DNA from: Cyanobacteria bacterium HKST-UBA02
Lineage (GTDB): Bacteria > Cyanobacteriota > Vampirovibrionia > Obscuribacterales > Obscuribacteraceae
Length of the DNA: 11,455 nt
Direction: 5' to 3'
Assembly: GCA_020431945.1 (NCBI GenBank)
Contig: JAGQHH010000197.1
Coordinates: forward strand, 1-11,455
The position numbers and the translations under genes were made by a program. The notes below the pieces were generated by a model. That model was not told where the DNA came from, did not search any database, and saw nothing but the letters and a program-made list of their open reading frames with translations. Shown piece by piece: positions 5,525 through 11,455 of this stretch (position 1 is the first letter of the stretch; each line of letters opens with the position of its first letter).

Positions 5525-7345
5525 TCAGTGTCCGTTGCGAGCCAGACCGGCTGTCTGGGTGTCGAGCTTTTTGAGCTTGTTCCGGGCGATCCTGATTTTT
5601 GGATCGTCTTCGGGCAGGAGTCTGGTCCATATGGAGAGGGCTCTGCTGATGGTCTCTCTTGCGTCGCCAAGGCGTTTCTGAACGAAATAGACCCAGGAGA
5701 GCTTGTCCAGGCTGTCCGCCTCCTCGAGGCTGTCCGGTTTCGTTTTCTGGGCGAGCTGAGCTGCCTGGTTGAACATCGCCCCGGCTCCCTCATAGTCGCC
5801 CTGGGTGAATTTCTCGATGCCTTCATCCATATTGATCTGCCACTGACTTTTCCAGTCGAGCACCGGTGCCGAGCTGACCGCATGAGCCGGAGGCGGCAGA
5901 GCCAGGGTGTTCAGATTGGTGTCCGGAATGTCGGCTGTGCTGGTGTCCCGCTCTGCATTCGGATCAGGATCAGGACTTGCAGCCGGAGTCGAGATCAGAT
6001 TCGAGGCCTGATTCGAGGTCTGAGTCGATGCGATTGTTGGAGTTGGAATCGTAGTTGTAGTTGTAGCCGTTATTGGAGTTGCGGTCTCGGTCGAGGCTTT
6101 GACCTCGGGGGCGGGAGGCTTTTCGAAGGTCCTGTTAGCCGAATCGTTGTCCATGACCAGGCAGACCTCGGCAAGCTTCCGGCGCACCTCAGGAGTGTTG
6201 CGCAAGCGCAGAGCTTCGCTGAATTCTACGAAAGCCGTCTGGTAGGAAGATTTCTTGAACTCTTCGGTGCCCATGGTGAGCCGGTCTTCATAGCTTGCCG
6301 GGTTCTTGCCCAGCTCTTTGATCACGGCATTGAGGTTGCGTCTCGCGGTTCGCTCGGTGGGGCTATAGAAAAGAGCCTGGCGGAATTTCTCCATTGAGTC
6401 CACGGCGCTGGTGCGGGCAAGCTCGAGACCATAGTTGTTGAAAGCGATGGTGAGATTCTGCCTGGCCATCTCATAGTCGGGATTCTTCTTGGCCAGGGGC
6501 TCCAGGAGCTTGACCGCTTTCTCGAATTTGCCTGCCTTGATTGCTTCGGCGGCCTTGTTGTTGATATTGGCCAGCTCTTTCTCGTCCAGGTCTGCGGAAT
6601 TGTTTGCTGTCCGGTCGATTTCCACGGCGCTTCCGGTCTGGCTGTCAGTCTGGGTATCGGTCCGGTCGGTCTGGAGGCTTCCGGCGATGGCCGTGTCCCC
6701 GGGCTCGATCTTGATATCGAAGGTGGTGTCCGGCCTGGTGATCTCTTCGGGCTTGTGGGGCGGGGCGACCTTGTTGAGGGTCGGCAGGAGCAGTCTGCCC
6801 AGGTCTTTGCCGGCGTCGGGCTTGAGGGCGAGAAAGCGGTTATAGTCGGCAAGAGAGCCCTGATAGTCTCCCATCTTGAGCTTCAGAGAGGCTCGGTATT
6901 CCAGGGCGCGGGTGGAGTTCGCGTCGAGCTTCAGAGCCTGGTCCAGGTCGCTCATGGCTTTGCGATCGTCGTCGAGCTTTTTATAGCACCAGCCCCGGTC
7001 TACATAAGCAGGGACGCTTCGGGGGTTGAGATCGATAGCCCTGGTCAGGTCGGCGATGGCTGCCTGGAAGTCCCCCAGGAGTTTGCGGGAGCGGGCTCTC
7101 TGCACGTAGGCTTCCCGGAAGCGCGGGTTTTTCTTGATGGCAGCCGAATAAAGGTCGATTGCCCGGAAATGCTCGTCTTTTCTCGAAGCTGCCACGCCTT
7201 CGGCGACCAGCTCTTCCGGCGCCATGGTCTCGAACTCGATGCTCTCCGCGGCGAGGAGCCGACCGGGGCCAGATAAGTTGAGGGCGAAAAGGACACCGGC
7301 GGCTGCCAGGAATGCTCTTTCGAGTTTACCGTGCCTCTTGGTCAT
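5525..7345 (-). CDS. Exported TPR-repeat protein
   Basis: The 606-aa product starts with a basic n-region and hydrophobic core (MTKRHGKLERAFLAAAGVLF), with signal cleavage likely near residue 33 (LLAA before ESIEF), so it acts outside the cytoplasm. A first block of four TPRs covers about 44-180 (for example AIDLYSAAIKKNPRFREAYV at 62-81). A linker rich in Thr, Gln and Asp follows (205-250). A second TPR block covers about 255-400. A Thr/Ser/Pro/Ala-rich, probably disordered linker (410-495) precedes a last TPR-like pair (500-590). TPR arrays hold protein partners together; no catalytic domain is present. The gene lies 22 bases after the sulfurtransferase gene and is probably its operon partner. 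AGAGGA lies very close to the ATG, an awkwardly short spacing. The partner protein is not identifiable; the caspase-TPR protein nearby shares the same repeat type. Confidence 0.92.
   Translation of the reverse strand: MTKRHGKLERAFLAAAGVLFALNLSGPGRLLAAESIEFETMAPEELVAEGVAASRKDEHFRAIDLYSAAIKKNPRFREAYVQRARSRKLLGDFQAAIADLTRAIDLNPRSVPAYVDRGWCYKKLDDDRKAMSDLDQALKLDANSTRALEYRASLKLKMGDYQGSLADYNRFLALKPDAGKDLGRLLLPTLNKVAPPHKPEEITRPDTTFDIKIEPGDTAIAGSLQTDRTDTQTDSQTGSAVEIDRTANNSADLDEKELANINNKAAEAIKAGKFEKAVKLLEPLAKKNPDYEMARQNLTIAFNNYGLELARTSAVDSMEKFRQALFYSPTERTARRNLNAVIKELGKNPASYEDRLTMGTEEFKKSSYQTAFVEFSEALRLRNTPEVRRKLAEVCLVMDNDSANRTFEKPPAPEVKASTETATPITATTTTTIPTPTIASTQTSNQASNLISTPAASPDPDPNAERDTSTADIPDTNLNTLALPPPAHAVSSAPVLDWKSQWQINMDEGIEKFTQGDYEGAGAMFNQAAQLAQKTKPDSLEEADSLDKLSWVYFVQKRLGDARETISRALSIWTRLLPEDDPKIRIARNKLKKLDTQTAGLARNGH
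5955..6085 (-). repeat. Simple repeats coding the Thr/Ser-rich linker
   Basis: The linker of the TPR protein is encoded by short degenerate repeats on the plus strand: three GTAGTT-like units at 6051-6068, and three near-identical 12-base units starting ATTCGAGG at 5999, 6011 and 6023. Such stretches vary in length between strains by slippage; in-frame units would change only the linker length. Confidence 0.6.
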
Positions 7346-7367
7346 GTCCTCTTCTGGTAAAGCCTCC

Positions 7368-8231
7368 CTATCTATGCACCGGTAGTTCCGGATCGAGGGA
7401 CCATTCCATCATGGAGCCGTCATAGACTGGCAGGATCTCTCCAGTATAAATCTCATGGAGAAGGGAGATAGTACAGGCTCTCACCCCCACTTCGCAGTAG
7501 GAGCCTCGATTTTTCGCATCTTCGAAACCTGCGGGCAATAACGATTTATAGGTCTTCGCCGGAATGAACCGCTTGCGGTCGTCGCTAAAGACATCGTCGA
7601 AGGCCAGGAGGGAGGCGCTGGGCATCCGGCCCATCCTGGGCTGATACCAGAAGAGCCTGCCCTCGAACTCTTTCTTGCTTCTCGTATCGAGCAGGTGGGG
7701 GAATTCCTCGCTGTCGAGCCTGGCCCGCAACCAGTCCGTGGTCAAACGCCGGCTCTCGTCGGGCTCGATGGCGAATCTGCCGGGCTCGGGGCTGCTCTCC
7801 CCCCGCTCGAGCTTGCCGGCTCTTTTCCGGGAGCTCTTCCAGAGGTCGATCCCGCCGTCGAGCATGGCCACATTCCTGGCACCCAGATAGAGAAGCATCC
7901 AGGCGATGCGCCCTTCCCGGCCCTTGGAGGCTCTGCCGTCGGCATAGACCACGATTTTGCGCTGATTATCGAGGCCGAGAGCTGACAGGCGAGAGGCGAA
8001 GTCCGCCTGCTCGGGGTCCGCAAGAGTGCCCCAGTAGCCGGGGGTGCGAAGAATCGGCTGGACTAAAGGAGGGGCCTCTCTGGAAAAGCTCTCCCAGCCG
8101 GCATGAACCGCTCCGGGCAGATGCCCGAGGAGATAATCCATGCGCGGCCTGGCATCCACCAGGCTGATGCTGTTCTTATCTTTCTCGATGAGGGTTTCGA
8201 GCTCATCGACTGTCATTACCGAGACAGGCAT
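7368..8231 (-). CDS. Two-domain sulfurtransferase (rhodanese)
   Basis: The 287-aa product has two rhodanese domains. The first (about 5-135) contains LVDARPRMDYLLGHLPGAVH and LDGGIDLW but the active-site loop is YADGRASKG, with no Cys, so it is structural as in other tandem rhodaneses. The second (about 160-287) has LLDTRSKKEFEG and an active loop beginning with Cys246 (CEVGVRACT), the sulfur-accepting residue. This is the layout of 3-mercaptopyruvate/thiosulfate sulfurtransferases, which move a sulfane sulfur to cyanide or a thiol; the loop CEVGVRA differs from both textbook loops, so the donor is open. No signal peptide is seen, so it is cytoplasmic. No Shine-Dalgarno is clear; a TAAAAT at complement 8267-8272 may be a -10. 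It is followed by the TPR gene after 22 bases and preceded by the DCC gene at 66 bases. Confidence 0.93.
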   Translation of the reverse strand: MPVSVMTVDELETLIEKDKNSISLVDARPRMDYLLGHLPGAVHAGWESFSREAPPLVQPILRTPGYWGTLADPEQADFASRLSALGLDNQRKIVVYADGRASKGREGRIAWMLLYLGARNVAMLDGGIDLWKSSRKRAGKLERGESSPEPGRFAIEPDESRRLTTDWLRARLDSEEFPHLLDTRSKKEFEGRLFWYQPRMGRMPSASLLAFDDVFSDDRKRFIPAKTYKSLLPAGFEDAKNRGSYCEVGVRACTISLLHEIYTGEILPVYDGSMMEWSLDPELPVHR

Positions 8232-8266
8232 GATCGACTCGCAAACGGGAGGGCGCCAGAGCGAAG

Positions 8267-8272
8267 ATTTTA
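8267..8272 (-). promoter_or_regulatory. Candidate -10 box (TAAAAT) before the sulfurtransferase gene
   Basis: On the minus strand the 66-base gap between the DCC and sulfurtransferase genes contains TAAAAT, about 35 bases before the ATG. The nearest TTGATC (-35 like, complement 8296-8301) is 23 bases away, too far for a normal promoter. It is therefore uncertain whether this gene pair has its own promoter or is read through from the caspase/DCC genes. Confidence 0.3.
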
Positions 8273-8297
8273 GCGTACATTGCTGGATTTAGCCTGA

Positions 8298-8762
8298 TCA
8301 AACCTCGATGAATTTCTCGGCGTCCTTGCTGCCCGGCATAAGACAGGTATCGTAACGTCCGAAGAAGCGGTAGCGGTTTTTCGCTACCAGGTCATAAGCC
8401 CGGTCGCGAACGACCCGGGGGAAGATACCGAATATAGTGGCGAGCACAGGAAACGGCTGGCGCAGATTTTTGGCCACATAAATCACCGCATCCGATTTGC
8501 GCAGCACCGGCTCAACCGTCTCGTCGAAAGCCGGCAGGACATAGACTGTGTTGAGGTCGGCTGCGTCGAAACCCCGATCTCTCAGGACCCGGGTGGCGAA
8601 ATCGCTTTGCAGGGAGGCAAAGGCAAAAGAGCCGGTGCGGTCGTTTTGCAGGACGAATTTGTTGAAGTTATTGCAGAGCCCGCAAACTCCGTCATAGAAG
8701 ATCAAATTCTTCTCCCCGACAAGCCGGTCGGCGTCGTCTCTTTCCGGTCTCTCCTCGCTCAT
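8298..8762 (-). CDS. DCC-family (DUF393) thiol-disulfide oxidoreductase-like protein
   Basis: The 154-aa product has the DUF393 signature: FYDGVCGLCNNFNKFVLQND, with Asp24, Cys27 and Cys30 forming the DxxCxxC motif in a thioredoxin-like fold. Downstream blocks ASLQSDFA (49-56), RKSDAVIYV (88-96) and AKNRYRFFGR (127-136) complete the family. Members are annotated as thiol-disulfide oxidoreductases from the motif, but substrates are mostly not established. No signal peptide or lipobox is present, so it is cytoplasmic. The start is supported by GGAG nine bases before ATG 8762, inside the end of the caspase gene, whose stop lies 4 bases upstream; this implies translational coupling. A redox link to the caspase-TPR protein is tempting, but the caspase carries a signal peptide and would be in another compartment. 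Confidence 0.92.
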   Translation of the reverse strand: MSEERPERDDADRLVGEKNLIFYDGVCGLCNNFNKFVLQNDRTGSFAFASLQSDFATRVLRDRGFDAADLNTVYVLPAFDETVEPVLRKSDAVIYVAKNLRQPFPVLATIFGIFPRVVRDRAYDLVAKNRYRFFGRYDTCLMPGSKDAEKFIEV

Positions 8763-8766
8763 TTTC

Positions 8767-10098
8767 TCAATCTCCGAAGCTTATCTGCGGGGGCAGCTTC
8801 TTGTCGTAGAACTGAGCGTCTTTCAGATCGGACCTGGCATCTATGGGGCGATTGAGCTTGTGATAGACATAGGCTCTGCCGATATAGAAATGGGCTTTGT
8901 TGGGGGTGTTCATCTGGGCATCGCAGAAGTCGTTGAGAGCGCGCATCCAGTCGCCGAGCTGGATGAAAGCGCAACCTCTGCGGTAGAAGAGCTCGGGATC
9001 TTTGGGGTCATTTCTAATGGCGACAGTATAGCTCTTGATCAGATTCTTCGGATCGCCCTCTTCGGCAAAATAGCTCTTGTCCACGATCAGGCTGCCGCCC
9101 GCGGTCTTCTCGCCGGCTGGGCTGTCAGGCAGGCTGTTCGGAGAATTCTCCGCGGCACTTTCGGTGTTGATGGCGGTGCTGTCAGGCTCCAGATCTTCTG
9201 CCACTGCTCCTGGTATCGATTGCGGATCGAAAGGACGGGCTGCCAGAATCAGATCCTCGCCATCCCAGGCGCTATGCAATACCGGGGTCTGGCGGGCGCC
9301 CTTGCGATCTTCCCGGACCTCGTTCTGCACCGATCCCTTGACCTCTTCGAATGCCTCACCGAGTCTGGTATAAGTGCCGTTTGATTTAAGCCCTTCGAGA
9401 AGTCTCCTGGTGAAGACCCCGTTCTTGAAGCGGCGCGACTCCCAGGACTGCTCGTCCGGCATGCTCGAGCAGATGACCAGTTGCCCGGAGCCCTGGGCGA
9501 GCTCTTCGGCATTGAAATTGGCAGAGCGTTTGAGACCCTTGGCGTCGGGCTTGATGGCGCCGGAATGACAGGCGTCGAGCACGAGCAGGACTCGATTGGT
9601 GAAGACCCGGTCCGAGATCGACTCGATGATCTTTTTCATCTCGATGCCCGAGACATAGAGATCGTCCGGGTCTGAATCGTAAGCCACCAGATAGTTGTCG
9701 CCACGCAGATCCATGCTGGAGGGGCTGCCGTGGGTGGAGAAAAAGAGCACCACCAGGTCGTCCGGTCTTGCCAGGGGAGCCAGGAATTTGCTGCCCAGCT
9801 CGGACATGACCCGCCTCCGGGTGGCTTTCTTGTCTGTCAGGAGCCGGACATGATCCGGAGCGAAGTTAGCTTCCTTGATCAGATAGTTGTAGAAGTCCCG
9901 GGCATCTTTAGAGGCGAATTTCAGAGAAGGGATGCTCTTATTCTTGAATTCACTTATCCCGACGATCAGGGCCCACTTGTCTCTGATCGGCTTGGCGGCA
10001 CGCTTGCCGGGCTCGGATTCGCTTTCCGCGGCGAGCCCCGGCGCCGCTGCGGCCAGGACGATTAGAGTAGACAGGATCAGGTGTACGAATTTGTTCAT
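8767..10098 (-). CDS. Exported caspase-like peptidase (C14) with C-terminal TPRs
   Basis: The 443-aa product has a signal peptide (MNKFVHLILSTLIVLAAAAP, cleavage after LAA, residue 24). A caspase-like p20-type domain runs from about 39 to 290: KWALIVGISEFKN, LKFASKDARDF, LVVLFFSTHGS with His123, and LLVLDACHSGA with Cys177, so the His/Cys dyad is intact. An acidic linker rich in Ser, Asp and Glu (300-335) precedes TPR-like repeats (about 346-380 and 400-435). Bacterial caspase homologues (metacaspase-like) cut after basic or acidic residues; specificity here cannot be read off. The TPR tail probably recruits substrate or partner. AGGGA lies 6 bases before ATG 10098. The DCC gene follows after 4 bases; the methyltransferase gene is 56 bases upstream on the same strand. 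The export signal argues against a simple cytoplasmic defence or suicide role. Confidence 0.93.
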   Translation of the reverse strand: MNKFVHLILSTLIVLAAAAPGLAAESESEPGKRAAKPIRDKWALIVGISEFKNKSIPSLKFASKDARDFYNYLIKEANFAPDHVRLLTDKKATRRRVMSELGSKFLAPLARPDDLVVLFFSTHGSPSSMDLRGDNYLVAYDSDPDDLYVSGIEMKKIIESISDRVFTNRVLLVLDACHSGAIKPDAKGLKRSANFNAEELAQGSGQLVICSSMPDEQSWESRRFKNGVFTRRLLEGLKSNGTYTRLGEAFEEVKGSVQNEVREDRKGARQTPVLHSAWDGEDLILAARPFDPQSIPGAVAEDLEPDSTAINTESAAENSPNSLPDSPAGEKTAGGSLIVDKSYFAEEGDPKNLIKSYTVAIRNDPKDPELFYRRGCAFIQLGDWMRALNDFCDAQMNTPNKAHFYIGRAYVYHKLNRPIDARSDLKDAQFYDKKLPPQISFGD

Positions 10099-10154
10099 GG
10101 TCGTTCCCTAAAAGAATATTACCAGGGGCGGCCACTATTTAGGCGGCTTGACTT

Positions 10155-10853
10155 TCAACGATCCGGCCTGTGCATGAGAACGTCGATAACATCGCCGGAA
10201 GTCTCGCCTGTCCGGGGAAGTATCGTTTTTTTGCCGGTCTCGATGGGCTCGAAGCCGATCTTGAGGGCGAGATAGTCCAGGCTCTCTCTGTTGAAAAGAT
10301 AATTGACCGGCAGAGGAAGCCGATCGAGGGGGCTGCGGTCGCTGTCCAGGGTTCGAATCAGGAAAATGCCGGCCGGCTTGAGGGCGTCATAGACCCGGTC
10401 GGCAAGGTCTCCGGGATCGAGGGCCTGCTCCAATATATGAATGGCGAAAACGAAATCGAAGCTCTCCCGGGGTAGATCGAGGTCATCAGGGCTCTGCCGC
10501 CAGATCTCGTGGCCCAGGGAAAGGGCAGAAGAAGCCCGGTCACTCCGGCTCTCGGTGCCGCAGGTCTCGACAGTGTGGGTTTGCAGTCCGGCAAAAGCAG
10601 AGAGCCAGAGCCCTTCGTCGCAGTCGAGCTGCAGAATTCTCAGATCGGGACCCTTGCAATAGCTGAGAGCATGGGAGAGATCGCCACCGGGCTTGCTAAA
10701 AATCGAGTCTCGATCCAGATCGGAGAAATAAGGCACGGGCTCGAGGCTGTAAATGAGATCGCAAGTCTCGCAGCGGCAGAGCCTGAGATTGGCTGGACCG
10801 ACCACTGCTCCTTTTCTCGAGCTGCAATTATTGCAGCGCATTTGCTTGCTCAT
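10155..10853 (-). CDS. Class I SAM-dependent methyltransferase with zinc ribbon
   Basis: The 232-aa product has an N-terminal zinc ribbon: Cys7 and Cys10 (CNNC), then Cys26, Cys28 and Cys31 (CRCETC). A methyltransferase core (about 60-215) of the Methyltransf_23 type follows: LRILQLDCDEG (71-81) in the SAM-loop position, SFDFVFAIHILEQALDP (131-147), the usual D..f..hvlEH..dP block, LKPAGIFLI (158-166), and NYLFNRESLDYLALKIGF (184-201). The SAM loop is degenerate: where relatives read D-x-G-C-G-x-G, this one has LDCDEG, so activity is in doubt, though such loops exist in active members. Substrate is unknown; zinc-ribbon relatives often act on sugars or small molecules. The gene starts divergently from 10893 in a 39-base region, with a TATTAT -10 box on its strand. 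The caspase gene follows after 56 bases. Confidence 0.88.
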   Translation of the reverse strand: MSKQMRCNNCSSRKGAVVGPANLRLCRCETCDLIYSLEPVPYFSDLDRDSIFSKPGGDLSHALSYCKGPDLRILQLDCDEGLWLSAFAGLQTHTVETCGTESRSDRASSALSLGHEIWRQSPDDLDLPRESFDFVFAIHILEQALDPGDLADRVYDALKPAGIFLIRTLDSDRSPLDRLPLPVNYLFNRESLDYLALKIGFEPIETGKKTILPRTGETSGDVIDVLMHRPDR

Positions 10854-10878
10854 GATATGTCGAGGCTGCCGGAGAATC

Positions 10879-10885
10879 TATAATA
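10879..10885. promoter_or_regulatory. Divergent overlapping -10 boxes
   Basis: Plus-strand TATAAT (10879-10884) and minus-strand TATTAT (complement 10880-10885) share five bases. The plus start would be near 10891, two bases before ATG 10893; the minus start near 10873, about 20 bases before the methyltransferase ATG. No good -35 is found in either direction, since the coding sequences crowd both sides. Confidence 0.5.
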
Positions 10886-10892
10886 GCCGGCA

Positions 10893-11444
10893 ATGATATC
10901 ACCAATGCCAGAAGCAATATCTACCGAGAAGAGATCCGGCACCGGGGGTCGCTTCTATCTTTTCCTCAATCACCGGCAGGCTTCCAGGCTTGGCCATGTG
11001 GGCTGGGGCTTTACTCTGGACGATGGAAAGACCTGTATGTTCGGCTCCACCGATCATCTTATCCGTCACCGGTGGTGGAACCTCTGGGCCTGGGTCAACT
11101 ATATGTATGTTGCCCCCGGGGATCATACCGATTTCTGGTTCGGTTATGGAGATGAGAGCGAAATGTACCGGGCCATGTCTCATTCGCGCAGCCATATCTG
11201 GTATCACGAGTGTAAAGTCGTGGCGGTGGAGGATGCTCGACCAGGCGCCGCCGAAGCCCTCGCCCGGAGCATGGAGCGGGCGGGCTGGGCGGCGCTCAGT
11301 AATAACTGCGTGCAGCAGACTCACGATATCGCCACCGCTTACGGTGTCGGGGATGCGATCCCCGATCCGCGGCGGAACTCGCTGTTTCTTGTACCCAGGC
11401 TGTGGTTCCCGGCAGTCAATGGCGAGCATGTGATGCTTCGCTGA
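10893..11444 (+). CDS. Uncharacterised protein with permuted-papain-like pattern
   Basis: This is a 183-aa protein without a signal peptide. I recognise no family with certainty. Two features stand out: an early LGHVGWGFTLDDG (33-45) with His35 at a strand start, and a later ALSNNCVQQTHDIATAYGV (134-152) with Cys139 following Asn-Asn. In permuted papain-fold families (LRAT, YiiX, DUF4105-like) a GH-x-G block precedes an N-C-x-x-f helix, so the pattern fits a thiol hydrolase or acyltransferase with His35 and Cys139 as dyad (inference). Its middle is Trp/Tyr-rich (RWWNLWAWVNYMYV, 60-73), which could bind lipid or glycan. ATG 10893 has no Shine-Dalgarno and a TATAAT nine bases upstream; ATG 10905 is the alternative. 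It is divergent from the methyltransferase gene. Confidence 0.75.
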   Translation: MISPMPEAISTEKRSGTGGRFYLFLNHRQASRLGHVGWGFTLDDGKTCMFGSTDHLIRHRWWNLWAWVNYMYVAPGDHTDFWFGYGDESEMYRAMSHSRSHIWYHECKVVAVEDARPGAAEALARSMERAGWAALSNNCVQQTHDIATAYGVGDAIPDPRRNSLFLVPRLWFPAVNGEHVMLR

Positions 11445-11455
11445 TTCCGGCTCTT

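Noticed and set aside
5528..6397. 289-codon open frame on the plus strand
   Set aside because: It is antisense to the TPR gene and is full of low-complexity Arg/Cys/Ser runs from the simple repeats.
1297..8231. A single sulfur-metabolism operon linking the PLP enzyme with the sulfurtransferase
   Set aside because: The genes lie on opposite strands 5 kb apart, and the PLP enzyme lacks the desulfurase cysteine.
8860..9384. 174-codon open frame on the plus strand
   Set aside because: Antisense to the caspase-TPR gene; no domain and no Shine-Dalgarno.
8767..10098. Reading the caspase gene as part of an anti-phage abortive-infection system
   Set aside because: No nuclease, CRISPR, gasdermin-like or sensor gene is nearby, and the signal peptide sends the protein out of the cytoplasm.
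10099..10154. Terminator between the methyltransferase and caspase genes
   Set aside because: The two GGCGGC strings there are direct, not inverted, repeats and no T run follows.

Overview
The window looks like chromosomal DNA from an uncultured or little-studied free-living bacterium. GC is high-50s by eye, gene density is normal, and there is no phage, transposase, integrase, CRISPR, rRNA or tRNA signal. Several products are exported, and two of them are TPR-repeat proteins, one fused to a caspase-like peptidase. That style is common in environmental lineages such as Cyanobacteriota relatives (including the non-photosynthetic Melainabacteria/Obscuribacterales type), Planctomycetota and Myxococcota. 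I cannot assign the phylum from sequence alone.

Layout. Bases 1-1296 are loosely packed. They hold three very short ORFs predicted to encode single-pass membrane peptides (79-198 +, 416-583 +, 1077-1181 -) and a small lipoprotein (603-1064 -). Bases 1297-3537 (+) are a probable two-gene unit: a class V aminotransferase-fold PLP enzyme without the desulfurase cysteine, then a YheT-type alpha/beta hydrolase. Bases 3538-3706 are a structured leader for a small exported glycine-rich protein (3707-4123 +), which ends in a strong intrinsic terminator with a GCAA tetraloop. A TATAAT box directly after that terminator introduces a small acidic protein (4202-4453 +) that overlaps a YqjM-like Old Yellow Enzyme (4440-5507 +).

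Bases 5525-10853 are a minus-strand run of five genes, read from right to left: a zinc-ribbon methyltransferase, an exported caspase-TPR protein, a DCC-family thiol oxidoreductase (4 nt after the caspase gene), a two-domain sulfurtransferase, and an exported TPR protein. The caspase/DCC and sulfurtransferase/TPR pairs are tightly spaced and probably co-transcribed. A single long operon is possible, because no terminator is visible between members. At the right end a divergent gene (10893-11444 +) encodes a 183-aa protein with a permuted-papain-like His...Asn-Cys pattern, fired from a -10 region that reads in both directions.

The strongest items for a second look are: the caspase-TPR gene cluster with its redox/sulfur neighbours; the possible new papain-fold family at the right end; two TATAAT boxes placed 8-9 nt before ATG codons that have no Shine-Dalgarno, suggesting leaderless transcripts; and the cluster of membrane microproteins at the left end.
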